DNA from: Hyphomicrobium_A sp044507625
GTDB taxonomy: Bacteria; Pseudomonadota; Alphaproteobacteria; Rhizobiales; Hyphomicrobiaceae
Direction of reading: 5' to 3'
Assembly (NCBI GenBank): GCA_044507625.1
Contig: JBIQJE010000004.1
Coordinates: 256,975 to 320,974, forward strand
Length of the DNA: 64,000 nucleotides
The position numbers and the translations under genes were made by a program. The notes beneath the pieces were generated by a model, which was not told the origin of the DNA, made no database searches, and saw only the letters and a program-made list of their open reading frames with translations. The first letter of the stretch is position 1, and the number at the start of each line of letters is the position of its first letter. Positions 43,081-52,088 of this stretch are shown one piece after another.

Positions 43081-44283
43081 ATGCGTGTTCGCCGTTTCTC
43101 CTGGTCTGCGGTTCGCCTGCTCGCGCTGGTGCTCAGCGCGATGGCGGCTGCTGTCGTCGCGGGCACGGGTGCGTCCGCTGCGCCCGCCGCGCCGTACCAA
43201 GTCCCGCCCGCAGAGCTGCGCAAAGCGCCGCCGGGGTATCTGTTCAACATCTACCCGCAGATCGGGGGCGCGCCCGCCAACGCGAAGGCCTTCCGCATCA
43301 TCTACCGGTCGACGGGCGTCAACGGCGAGCCGATCGCCGTCTCGGGCACGGTCATTTACCCCGCCGGCCCCGCGCCCAAGGAAGGCCGCGACGTGATCGC
43401 GTGGGCCCACTACACAACGGGCGTTTCCGCACGCTGCGCGCCGACACTGCTGCCAAATCTTTCCGGCACCATTCCGGGTCTCGAAACGATGCTCTCGCGC
43501 GGCTATGTCGTCGTCGCCACCGACTACGAGGGCCTCGGGACAGCCGGCGTGCACGCTTATCTCGTCGGCGTCAGCGAAGCGCGCTCGGTGCTCGATTCGG
43601 TGCGCGCCGCGCGCAGGCTCTCCGGCGCGCATGCCACGAACCGCTTCGCCGTGTGGGGACATTCGCAGGGTGGCCATGCGGCGCTCTTTTCCGGCGAGCT
43701 TGCGCCGGAATATGCACCGGAACTGAAGCTCGTCGGCATCGCGGCGGCCGCGCCCGCGACCAATCTCGTCGAACTTTTCAAGTCGCAGAAAAACTCGATC
43801 GCGGGCGACAGCCTCACCGCCATGGCGCTGCTGTCATGGGCACGAACCTACAATCTGCCGCTGCGCGATCTGCTGGAAGACGGTGTCGAGGCGCGTTTCG
43901 AGAAGGTTGCGGAAAGCTGTCTGCAGTCCATCTCGCAGATGCTGAAGACGCTCTCGCTCGCCCGGCCCCTGAAGGAGAACTTTCTCAGGGCGGACCCCAC
44001 ATCGCTCCCCGCATGGCGCTCGCTCATGGAGCGCAACTCGCCGGGGCACCGGCCGATCAAGGTGCCGGTATTCATCGCGCAGGGAACGGCGGACAAAACC
44101 GTAAACCCGAGCCTGACAGTGCGCTACGCCAAGGCGCTCTGCGCCAAGGGGACGCCGGTCACGCTCAAGATGCTGAAGGGTACCTCTCACAGCTTCGTTG
44201 CCGAGCAGAGCGCCTATGCGGCCGTCACGTGGATCGGCAAGCGCTTCGCGGGCGCCAAGCCGCCGAACGATTGCCCGCGCTGA
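43081..44283 (+). CDS. Secreted lipase-like alpha/beta hydrolase
   Basis: 400 residues. A signal peptide ends near residue 33 (GASAAP). The nucleophile elbow is GHSQGGHA, the acid is probably in QGTADKTVNPS, and the catalytic His is in GTSHSFVAEQ. The order and YRSTGVNGEPIAVSGTVI-type N-terminus resemble secretory lipases (LIP family). It probably hydrolyses esters in the periplasm or outside the cell. It stands alone after gmk with a 274-bp gap that shows no recognisable gene. Confidence 0.88.
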   Translation: MRVRRFSWSAVRLLALVLSAMAAAVVAGTGASAAPAAPYQVPPAELRKAPPGYLFNIYPQIGGAPANAKAFRIIYRSTGVNGEPIAVSGTVIYPAGPAPKEGRDVIAWAHYTTGVSARCAPTLLPNLSGTIPGLETMLSRGYVVVATDYEGLGTAGVHAYLVGVSEARSVLDSVRAARRLSGAHATNRFAVWGHSQGGHAALFSGELAPEYAPELKLVGIAAAAPATNLVELFKSQKNSIAGDSLTAMALLSWARTYNLPLRDLLEDGVEARFEKVAESCLQSISQMLKTLSLARPLKENFLRADPTSLPAWRSLMERNSPGHRPIKVPVFIAQGTADKTVNPSLTVRYAKALCAKGTPVTLKMLKGTSHSFVAEQSAYAAVTWIGKRFAGAKPPNDCPR

Positions 44284-44447
44284 ACGTGCGCGCCATCTGC
44301 AACTCGGGACCGGTGCGCTCTTCCCATGGTGAGGGCTTCGTAACGGGTCGATGCTAGGGAGCTTGGGCGTGCCCCATGCGATCGCTTGCACGGTCGAAGG
44401 GGCCGCAGCGTTCACCCAGGTCCAGCCATCCGGTCCGATTTCCGCCC

Positions 44448-44966
44448 ATGCTGCGCTACGTCATCTCGCTCCGCCTGATCATGCTCGTTGCCGCCGCCGG
44501 CACGGCGATGGGCGCCGCCATCATGTTCTGGCAGGGGAGCGCGCTGATCTTGCGGGCCGCGCTCGATCTCTACGCGGGCGAAGAGCCGAAGCTCGTCACC
44601 GCGACGGTGATGGGCGCGACCGACGTTTTCCTGTTCGGGGTCGTGCTCGTGATTTTCGCGTACGCGATCACGTTCGGCTTCGTGTTCGAGCTGGCGCCTA
44701 AAGAGCGGCGCTCGCTGCCCAACTGGATGCGGCCCACGGGGATGCACGAGCTCAAGATGACGCTGGTGAGCGTCATTCTCGTCTATCTCGTCGTCGATTT
44801 CGCCACCGACTGGGCGGAGACCGGCCAAACCGTGACCTGGGAGATGCTGGTGAAGCCCATCTCGATCCTGCTGCTCGCGGCCACGTTGCGGCTCTTCATG
44901 TTCGAAGCGGAGCATCGGCCGCCGGAGAAGAACGAAACGACGGCTGCCGGGTCCGAGAAGACCTGA
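44448..44966 (+). CDS. YqhA family membrane protein (UPF0114)
   Basis: 172 residues from ATG 44448. Three to four hydrophobic segments (LRLIMLVAAAGTAMGAAIMF, VFLFGVVLVIFAYAITFGFVF, TLVSVILVYLVVDFA and a last one) and the motif ISILLLAATLRLF are typical of UPF0114. Inner membrane, function unknown. It converges on rsmA with a 22-bp gap. Confidence 0.85.
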   Translation: MLRYVISLRLIMLVAAAGTAMGAAIMFWQGSALILRAALDLYAGEEPKLVTATVMGATDVFLFGVVLVIFAYAITFGFVFELAPKERRSLPNWMRPTGMHELKMTLVSVILVYLVVDFATDWAETGQTVTWEMLVKPISILLLAATLRLFMFEAEHRPPEKNETTAAGSEKT

Positions 44967-44988
44967 AGGAGATAGGCGCCGAACGCGC

Positions 44989-45903
44989 TCAGGGCGCGCC
45001 GCCGCCCCGCAGAAAAGCGCGCTCGTAAACGAGGGCAAGGCGCGCGAAGTCCTTCACCGGGATGTCCTCAGCGCGCAGGTTGCCCGCGATGCCCGCCGCT
45101 TCGAGCAGAGCTTCCGGCTCGGCCTTCAGCTGCTTGAGGCTGGCCCGCAGCATCTTTCGCCGCTGACCGAACGCCGCGGCTGTGACCTGCGCGAGCACGG
45201 CCGGCTTACAAGGCGGCGAGGGATCGGGATGGGGGACGAGATCCACCACAGCGGAAGCAACCTTCGGCGGCGGTGTGAAAGCTTCGCGCGGGAGATTGAG
45301 CACGATGCGCGCCGAAGCCCGCCACTGCGCCAGCACGGAAAGGCGCCCGTAGGCTTTCGTTCCCGGCTGCGCAACGATACGCTCGGCGACCTCCTTCTGG
45401 AACATGAGCACCATGCGCGCATACCAGGGCGGCCATGGCTCGGCGTCGAGCCAGCCGGTGAGCAGGAGCGTTGCAACGCCGTAGGGCAGATTGGCGATGA
45501 TGATCGCCTTTCCCGCCGATGGCCCGAGCAGCTTGCACCAGTCGACGCCGAGCGCGTCGGCGAAATGCACTTCGAGCCGGCCATCGTAACGGGCCGCGAT
45601 CATATCGAGGGCGCCGCGGGTGCGCTCATCCCGCTCCACGGCAACGACGCGCTGTGCGCCTTCGAGGAAAAGCGCGCGCGTGAGGCCGCCGGGACCGGGG
45701 CCGACCTCGACCACCGTACGTCCTTCGAGGGAGCCTGCCGTCCGCGCGATGCGCCGCGTGAGGTTGAGATCGAGAATGAAGTTCTGCCCGAGGCTCTTTT
45801 TGGCGGCGAGGTCGAATGCCTTGATCACCTCGCGCAGCGGCGGCAAGCCGTCCGGCGTGGGGCCCGCTCCGTCACCCATCGGCATGCCGGGGTTGCGGCT
45901 CAT
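44989..45903 (-). CDS. rsmA: 16S rRNA (adenine1518/1519-N6)-dimethyltransferase
   Basis: 304 residues. KKSLGQNFILD marks the N-terminus of the KsgA family, motif I is VEVGPGPGGLT, and the catalytic motif IV is NLPYGVAT. The C-terminal helical domain includes FGQRRKMLRASLK. It dimethylates two adenines in the small-subunit rRNA. Its ATG overlaps the pdxA stop, so it is the last gene of the lptF-lptG-lptD-surA-pdxA-rsmA operon. Confidence 0.96.
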   Translation of the reverse strand: MSRNPGMPMGDGAGPTPDGLPPLREVIKAFDLAAKKSLGQNFILDLNLTRRIARTAGSLEGRTVVEVGPGPGGLTRALFLEGAQRVVAVERDERTRGALDMIAARYDGRLEVHFADALGVDWCKLLGPSAGKAIIIANLPYGVATLLLTGWLDAEPWPPWYARMVLMFQKEVAERIVAQPGTKAYGRLSVLAQWRASARIVLNLPREAFTPPPKVASAVVDLVPHPDPSPPCKPAVLAQVTAAAFGQRRKMLRASLKQLKAEPEALLEAAGIAGNLRAEDIPVKDFARLALVYERAFLRGGGAP

Positions 45904-46943
45904 GGAGAGGTTGCAGCGCGCGATGCGGCGATGGACGAGGCCAGGCGCAGCGCCTCGATGAGGCTCGTTGCGGAGGCCCGTCCCTCGGCGGCAATGTCGA
46001 ACGCCGTGCCATGGTCGGGCGAGGTCCGTATGAACGGCAGCCCGAGGGTGACGTTGACGCCCTCATCGAACCCGATCGTCTTCAGCGGGATCAGCGCCTG
46101 GTCGTGATACATGGCGATCACCGCGTCGTAGCCGCGGCGCGCAGCGGCATGGAACAGCGTATCGGCCGAGTGAGGGCCCGTGACCGAAAGTCCCTCCGCG
46201 CGCAGATCGGCGATGGCGGGGCCGATCGTGACGATCTCCTCGCGGCCCATGGTGCCTTCCTCGCCCGCGTGCGGGTTGAGGCCGGCGATGGCGATGCGCG
46301 GCGCGCCAATTCCGAAATCACGTTTGAGGGCGGCATAGGTGATGCGCACGGTCTCGTAGATCAGCGGGCGCGTGATGGCGTCCGGCACCTCGCGCAGCGC
46401 GCAGTGGACGGTGAGCGGTACGACGCGCAACTCGCGCGAGGCCAGCATCATAACCGGGCGCTGGGACTTGCCCGTGCGGCGCTCGCAGAGGGCTGCGAGA
46501 AACTCCGTGTGGCCGGGGAACGGGAAGTCGGCGCTCCGCACCACGTGCTTTGCGATGGGGTTCGTGACGACAGCCGCCGCGTCGCCGCGCATCACCGCCT
46601 CGGTGGCCGCCGCAATCGCGCCGACGATGCCGGCGGCGTTGGCCGCATCGGGGGCGCCGGGCCGTGCACGCGCGGCGAGCGGCTGATCGATCACCGGAAG
46701 CGCCTTGCCGAAGGCGTCCGCGGCTTCACGCAGGCCGGTAAAGCGCGCGATCGGAACCGTCAGGCCAATATGCCGGGCGCGGTCGGTGAACGTGTCGGCA
46801 TCGCCGAAGACGACGAAGGGCTCCAGGCCCCGATCGGAGCGCTCCAGCCAGGCGCGCAGCGTGATCTCCGGCCCGATGCCCGCCGGATCGCCCATCGATA
46901 CTGCAAGCGGGCGCCGCCGGCGCGGCTCGGCTCCAATCCCCAT
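45900..46943 (-). CDS. pdxA: 4-hydroxythreonine-4-phosphate dehydrogenase
   Basis: 347 residues from ATG 46943, which overlaps the surA stop (ATGA). Family motifs: VSMGDPAGIGPEI, VVTNPIAKH, FPGHTEFLA, GLNPHAGEEG and AMYHDQALIPLKTIGF, including metal-binding His residues, plus FIRTSPDHGTAFDIA near the end. It makes the amino-ketone precursor of pyridoxal phosphate. Overlap by 4 bases with rsmA shows translational coupling on both sides. Confidence 0.96.
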   Translation of the reverse strand: MGIGAEPRRRRPLAVSMGDPAGIGPEITLRAWLERSDRGLEPFVVFGDADTFTDRARHIGLTVPIARFTGLREAADAFGKALPVIDQPLAARARPGAPDAANAAGIVGAIAAATEAVMRGDAAAVVTNPIAKHVVRSADFPFPGHTEFLAALCERRTGKSQRPVMMLASRELRVVPLTVHCALREVPDAITRPLIYETVRITYAALKRDFGIGAPRIAIAGLNPHAGEEGTMGREEIVTIGPAIADLRAEGLSVTGPHSADTLFHAAARRGYDAVIAMYHDQALIPLKTIGFDEGVNVTLGLPFIRTSPDHGTAFDIAAEGRASATSLIEALRLASSIAASRAATSP

Positions 46944-48283
46944 CAGCGGTACTCGATGTGGGCGTCCGTGCGCAGGTCCTTGAGGTGCTTGCGGGAGATG
47001 ATCTCGAACTCCTTCTGCCGCAGCTCGTTCTGCGCCGTCTCGCGCTTCGTCTCCGCGGCCTTGATGACCTTGCGCCCGCATACGGCCCAGAGCTCCACCC
47101 CGTTTTCGCCGATGGTCGCGGGAAGCAGCTCATCATCGTGCGCGTTGAGCAGGAGACTGCGGGTCGGCTCGGGCAGACTGCTCGGGCGGCGGTCGCCGAG
47201 GTTGTCGAAGCGGACGCCCGGCACGCCGCGCGCCATGGCCTCCATGCTCTTGCAGCCGTTGAAGCGCGTGCGGAGCTGCTCGGCGTCGCTCATGCGCTGG
47301 GCGAGGCGCTTCTGGTCCTGGTTCGTCGGCACGGTGAGCAGGATGCGATGGATGCGCAACTCCACGTCGTCCTGGCCCTCGGTGGTGGCGACGATGCGGT
47401 CGACGTCGCGGTTCGTGACGGTGATCTGGTGGCCGAACTTGCGGCGGATGACATCCTGCCAGGAAAGCGTTGCGCGGATGCGCTCGCGCATGACCGAGAT
47501 GTTGGCGCCCATCTTCGCGAGATGCTCGCCGAACTGGGCGAGGTTCATCTTGTTGCGCTCGGCCATGCCGGCGATGATCCGGTCGACTTCCTCGTCGGGG
47601 GTGACGATGGAGAGACGCTTGGCTTCCTGCAGCTTCAGGCGCTCGTCGATGAGCTCGTCGAGGGCGGCCTTGCGCGCCTCGGGCACATATTCGCGCTCGA
47701 CCTGCTTCTTGAGGCTGGCGACGAACTCACCCTGGAGCTGGCGCACGCGGGACTGCTGCTCGGCCTCGCTCTTGGGCGGATTGGCCTGGAGGCGCTTCAT
47801 GGCGAAGGCCTTGAACTGGTCGTTCATCGCGGGCGACTTGAGCCGCGCCTGCAGCTTGCGCTGAATTTCGGGGGCGCCGAGCATGGCCAGCGCGACGCGC
47901 TGCTCGATCTCATAGCCGGTGATCGGCTCGTCGTTGACGAGCGCGACGATGGATTGGATGGGCCGGTCGGCGTTGGCATCGGCCTGGGTGACGCGCGCAA
48001 CCACCGTCGGCTTGGCGCGGGCGCCCTCGGCGCGGACGGTTGAGGAGACGCAGGCGAAAGCCGCGGCTGCAACGACGGGCAATGCGAGCACGCAGAGGCC
48101 GGCGACCTGCCGCTGTGATTTCTCGACGCGATATCCGGCGAGGGACCGGACACTGCGCAGCGATCGGGCGCGGTGCGGTGCCTCGGCCGATGAGCGCGCA
48201 GGCCGCGTGTCGATCACCGCCGTGTCGGCTTCGGCTCCGCGCCACGGGGGAGGCTGTGGCCGGTAGGTACGGAGATTGACCAT
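46943..48283 (-). CDS. surA: SurA-like periplasmic chaperone/peptidyl-prolyl isomerase
   Basis: 446 residues from ATG 48283 (GGAAG upstream); frames to 48304 or 48340 are possible. An unusual ~55-residue Pro/Arg-rich N-terminus precedes the hydrophobic export segment (VAGLCVLALPVVAAAAFACV). The SurA N-terminal domain follows (IVALVNDEPITGYEIEQRVAL), then helices with DELIDERLKLQEAKRL, and one divergent parvulin-like domain in the C-terminal half (ELRIHRILLTVP). It assists outer-membrane protein folding, consistent with its place directly after lptD. Confidence 0.9.
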   Translation of the reverse strand: MVNLRTYRPQPPPWRGAEADTAVIDTRPARSSAEAPHRARSLRSVRSLAGYRVEKSQRQVAGLCVLALPVVAAAAFACVSSTVRAEGARAKPTVVARVTQADANADRPIQSIVALVNDEPITGYEIEQRVALAMLGAPEIQRKLQARLKSPAMNDQFKAFAMKRLQANPPKSEAEQQSRVRQLQGEFVASLKKQVEREYVPEARKAALDELIDERLKLQEAKRLSIVTPDEEVDRIIAGMAERNKMNLAQFGEHLAKMGANISVMRERIRATLSWQDVIRRKFGHQITVTNRDVDRIVATTEGQDDVELRIHRILLTVPTNQDQKRLAQRMSDAEQLRTRFNGCKSMEAMARGVPGVRFDNLGDRRPSSLPEPTRSLLLNAHDDELLPATIGENGVELWAVCGRKVIKAAETKRETAQNELRQKEFEIISRKHLKDLRTDAHIEYR

Positions 48284-48548
48284 GTGCTCAAGTCTTCCAG
48301 TCATGCGATCGGCTTGGGCGTCGGCGCTCCGGTCCGCCACGAGCGCCTCCGCTGCCTGTTTTCTTAAGCGGACTTCGCCGTCCCGGCCAGCCCGACGGGT
48401 GCATCTTCATGCGTCCGCGGGTGGCCGCAGCGCGTCCCTACGCGGCAATCTATCGACGCAAACATTGGCCGTCCCGTGGCGGGTGCCAGAGCGGTGAACG
48501 GGTCGCTGACCCAGCTCAACCAAGTGCGTCCGATCCCGGGCGCAGCGG

Positions 48549-50984
48549 TTAACGGGCGGCCGACTGCTGCTCGCTGAAGCGCGAGCTCAGCGCATCGGTC
48601 GAATAGCCGAACTCGCCGAGGTGCTTCAGCTCGAAGCGCAGCATGAGGGTCTGGCCGTCGACGAGATTGGGGTTGTGGTAGTAGTTGTCAGTGTACGTCG
48701 CGGTCAGCACGAAGCACTCGTCGGCGTAGCGCACCTGGAACATGTCGGACGCGAGCTGGTCGTCGTCGATGTCGTAGCGCATGGCGGCGGCGACGGTCCA
48801 ACGGTCGGTCAGGCGCAGGCTGAGGCTCGCGTAGAGATCCTCCTGGGCCGAGTTGATGGAGTTCGTCGGATCGGTGTTGAGGTAGGCGTAGACCGCGTTC
48901 GCGGCCACGGGCCCGAACACCACCTGTGCGCCAGCGTCCTGGCGCGCGAGGGAGAAGTCCGACTGGTCGAAGCGCGACTGCGAGATGAACTGCAGGAAGC
49001 TCCAGGGCGCGATGTAGGCGCCGAGCACGTAGTCGGACCGGTCCGTCTGCAGGCCGCTATAGGGCGTGAAGGTCGGATTGCCGCTCGGATCGAGGCCCGG
49101 GTCGGCATAGGGGTTGAAGCCGGCGATGTGATAGCTTTCGCCCGCGAGGATGCGCGCATAGCCGCCGTTGTTGCCCTGGAACGTATACTGCAGGCCGACG
49201 TTGGCGCGCGTTCCGGTCTCGATGCGGTCGTAGCCCGAGAACTTGGTGATCTCGAACAGGTTCGTATCGTCGAACACGAGGCTCTGGGCGTCCTCGTTCG
49301 GCAGATTGTCCTGCTCGATGTAGGCCTGACGGGCGATGATCTGGCCGATCGGCTCGATCACGTGCGAACCGCGCTGCGTGTTGGCCACCCACGGGTAGGC
49401 GACGGTCACGCCGGCAGCGGCGAGGCCGCGCGCGACGGAGGTGTCGTGCACGCCGTTGGGGTTCTGCGGATCGACGTAATTGTTGAGCTGGTAAAGGTCG
49501 CCGCGGAGCTGCGCGAAGGGCGTGTAGGTGATGCCGATCGGGTCGGTCAGGCGGCGGCGCCAGTTCACCTCGGTCACGACGCGGTTCATCTGCTCGTTCC
49601 CCGTGATGTTGGGGAACACGAGATTGTTCTGGTCGCTGGAGAAGGCGAGCGCGTTCGTGTTCCACGTCAGCTCGCCGCCGAGCACCGGATCGGCGAAGAC
49701 GTAGTTGTAGTCCATGATCGGATAGGCCCACGACTGCGCGCCCGACTGGGGCGTCGTGGAGTACTGCAGGCTGGTGAACTGATAGGCGGAGAGGCCGAAG
49801 TAGTTCCGGTCGCCAATGCCTTCTAGGAAGATCTTGTTCACCCGGTCCGTGAGCAGGATGTTGTCCAGCTTGTAGAAGCGGCGGAACTCGTCGTCGCTTT
49901 CGACGGTGACGTCCCAGCCGAACTTCCACCAGCTCGATAGCGAGAAGAGGCCCTTGGTGTCGAGGCTGCCGCGCCAGCCGTCGTACTGATCGCGATTTGC
50001 GATCGAGGACGGGAGGGTCGAAGCGTCCTGGTCGATACCCGTGCCGCGGATGAAATACTGGCCGTTCTCGGTGCGATGGCGCCACTCGCCCTGCCAGAGG
50101 ACGCCCTGCCGGGATGAGACCATCGGATAGAAGGTGAAGTCGTAGTTCGGCGCGAGCGCGAAGTAGTAGGGGATCGTGGTGCTGTAGCCGAGGGTCTCGG
50201 AGATCGACGGCTGCGGCATCAGGAAGCCGGACTTGCGCTTCACCGACGGGTCGGCGTGCTCGAAGTAGGGCGTGTAGAGGATCGGCACGCCGAACAGCTC
50301 GAACTGGGCGTCCTGGTAGGTAATCGTCGCTGCGGCCTGATCGTGGACGACGGTTGCGGCGCTGAGACACCAGAGCGGCGGCATGCCACCGTCGGAGCGG
50401 CAGGGCGTGAAGCGGCCGTTCGTGAATACGGTCGTGTTGCCGCCGCGGCGCGTCGCCCGCTCGGCGGCGATGCGCGTGTCGTCGGCGGCGACGACAGAAA
50501 GCTGCGAGACGAAGCCGTCGCGGAAATCGTCGGTCAGCGTGTAGCGGTCGGCCCGCACCACGTTGCCGTTCGGCTCCTTCAGCATGACGTTGCCCACGGC
50601 CGTCAGCGTGTTCGCGGACTGGTCGTAAACGACTTGGTCAGCAGTGAGGATGTAGTTGTTGTAGTAGATTTCGACGTTGCCGCGCGCGATCACGCGGTTG
50701 CCGCCGGTGTCGTAGACCAGTTCGTCGCCCTGCAGATAGAGCGGCTGCGACTTGTCGATGTTGCGCGAAGGACCGACGAGGCTCTGTTTCGGGAACGAGC
50801 TCTTGGGCTGGACGTCGGGCGCCAGCGTCGAAGGATCCTGGGCGAGGGCTTGGGGTGTGGCGAAGAGCGGAGCAGCGAACAGCGCGAGCACAGCCAAACG
50901 CACCCAGCCAGCAGCCTTACGGTGCCGGCAGGTGACGCGTGACGATCCGCAACCCTCTTGCGGTGCCCGCGTTTCACGCATCAC
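48549..50984 (-). CDS. lptD: LPS assembly outer-membrane protein LptD
   Basis: 811 residues from GTG 50984; the next codon is ATG, so 50981 is equally possible, but AGGAGG spacing favours GTG. A signal peptide ends near residue 49 (ALAQD). The N-terminal OstA domain has GDELVYDTGGNRVIARGNVEIYY in outline, followed by a large beta-barrel. A Cys pair about 13 residues apart (TPCRSDGG and PLWCLS) and a lone late Cys (ADECFVL) could form disulfides. It inserts LPS in the outer leaflet. It directly abuts the lptG stop. Confidence 0.96.
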   Translation of the reverse strand: MMRETRAPQEGCGSSRVTCRHRKAAGWVRLAVLALFAAPLFATPQALAQDPSTLAPDVQPKSSFPKQSLVGPSRNIDKSQPLYLQGDELVYDTGGNRVIARGNVEIYYNNYILTADQVVYDQSANTLTAVGNVMLKEPNGNVVRADRYTLTDDFRDGFVSQLSVVAADDTRIAAERATRRGGNTTVFTNGRFTPCRSDGGMPPLWCLSAATVVHDQAAATITYQDAQFELFGVPILYTPYFEHADPSVKRKSGFLMPQPSISETLGYSTTIPYYFALAPNYDFTFYPMVSSRQGVLWQGEWRHRTENGQYFIRGTGIDQDASTLPSSIANRDQYDGWRGSLDTKGLFSLSSWWKFGWDVTVESDDEFRRFYKLDNILLTDRVNKIFLEGIGDRNYFGLSAYQFTSLQYSTTPQSGAQSWAYPIMDYNYVFADPVLGGELTWNTNALAFSSDQNNLVFPNITGNEQMNRVVTEVNWRRRLTDPIGITYTPFAQLRGDLYQLNNYVDPQNPNGVHDTSVARGLAAAGVTVAYPWVANTQRGSHVIEPIGQIIARQAYIEQDNLPNEDAQSLVFDDTNLFEITKFSGYDRIETGTRANVGLQYTFQGNNGGYARILAGESYHIAGFNPYADPGLDPSGNPTFTPYSGLQTDRSDYVLGAYIAPWSFLQFISQSRFDQSDFSLARQDAGAQVVFGPVAANAVYAYLNTDPTNSINSAQEDLYASLSLRLTDRWTVAAAMRYDIDDDQLASDMFQVRYADECFVLTATYTDNYYHNPNLVDGQTLMLRFELKHLGEFGYSTDALSSRFSEQQSAAR

Positions 50985-52088
50985 TCAGCCATCCTCCTGG
51001 TGCAACAGTACCGCAGCCGAGACAATCATCACGAGGACCACGGGCAACCAGATCGCCGCCCAAGGAGGCGTCAATCCAGCCACACCGACTTGTCGGGAGA
51101 CCTCCGAAAGAAGAAAGAAGCCGAACCCCCCCACCAGTCCGGTGATGACCATAGTCTGGATGCCTCCGCCGCGGAATGACCGCAACGACACAGTGGCGGC
51201 CAAAAGGACCATTGCCGCGCACAACAATGGCCTTGACATCAGCGCCTCGTACTGCACCCGCAGACGGCTGGATGAAAGCTGAGCCTTTTCAGCGACTTCA
51301 ATCAGGGCAGGCATCTCCCAGAACGACACGGAAAAGAGGGTGCCGAGGGCATCGCTGACGCGATCCGGTGTAAGGTATGTGGAGACGAGGTAGATATCGA
51401 ATTTTTCCGGCTCCCGGCCGATGCGCACGACCCAGGCTTCTTTGATCTCCCAGTAGCCCTCATGCAGGTCCGCCCGCTTGCCGTCGACTCGCTCCACGAA
51501 CCGGCCCTGGGTGTCGAAAATGAAGACCGAGACCCCATGGAGCGTGAGGCCGCGGTTCGTCGCCATGACGGCGCTCATCACCGATTGGCCGTCGGCGCCG
51601 TTCTGGCGCAGCCAGGACGTGCCTGAGCGCGATCGCAACAGATTCGTTTCCCGGCCGAAAGCCTCCGCGAACATATCTTCTGCCGCATCGCGGCTCGCCG
51701 CCGCCAGCGGGTTGAAGACGGTCACGGTGAGGACGCCGACCATGAAGGCGACGAAGATGCCCGGCCGCAGGAACTGCCAGACCGACATGCCGCCGGCGCG
51801 CATCACCGTGAGCTCGCTCTTGCGGCTCAGCTGGAGGAGGGCGGTGATCGATCCGACGAGCACCGCGAACGAGATGAGAAACTCGGAGTAGGCGGGCAGC
51901 CGCAGGAAAGCGATGGCGGCGAGCGTCGACAAAGCGACGTCGCCCTGCTTGCCCGACTGGCGCAGCAGCTCCACGAAATCAATGAGATAGATCAGGACCG
52001 AGCAGAGAAGGAAGGTCGCCAGGATCCCGGTGAGGAACTTGCCGGCGACGTAGCGGCCGAGGGTGCGGGTTCGGAACATGGCCGTCAC
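50985..52088 (-). CDS. lptG: LPS export ABC transporter permease LptG
   Basis: 367 residues of the YjgP/YjgQ family. It opens with TLGRYVAGKFLTGILATFLLCS, has SELTVMRAGGMSVWQFLRPG (the coupling-helix region), a periplasmic beta-jellyroll, and three C-terminal membrane helices. With LptF and LptB it extracts LPS from the inner membrane. Its start overlaps the lptF stop by 4 bases. Confidence 0.96.
   Translation of the reverse strand: MTAMFRTRTLGRYVAGKFLTGILATFLLCSVLIYLIDFVELLRQSGKQGDVALSTLAAIAFLRLPAYSEFLISFAVLVGSITALLQLSRKSELTVMRAGGMSVWQFLRPGIFVAFMVGVLTVTVFNPLAAASRDAAEDMFAEAFGRETNLLRSRSGTSWLRQNGADGQSVMSAVMATNRGLTLHGVSVFIFDTQGRFVERVDGKRADLHEGYWEIKEAWVVRIGREPEKFDIYLVSTYLTPDRVSDALGTLFSVSFWEMPALIEVAEKAQLSSSRLRVQYEALMSRPLLCAAMVLLAATVSLRSFRGGGIQTMVITGLVGGFGFFLLSEVSRQVGVAGLTPPWAAIWLPVVLVMIVSAAVLLHQEDG

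Noticed and set aside
46011..47864. 617-codon plus-strand open frame
   Set aside because: It is antisense to pdxA and surA, which have clear motifs and overlap coupling. The frame results from high GC content and has His/Arg/Asp-rich antisense composition.
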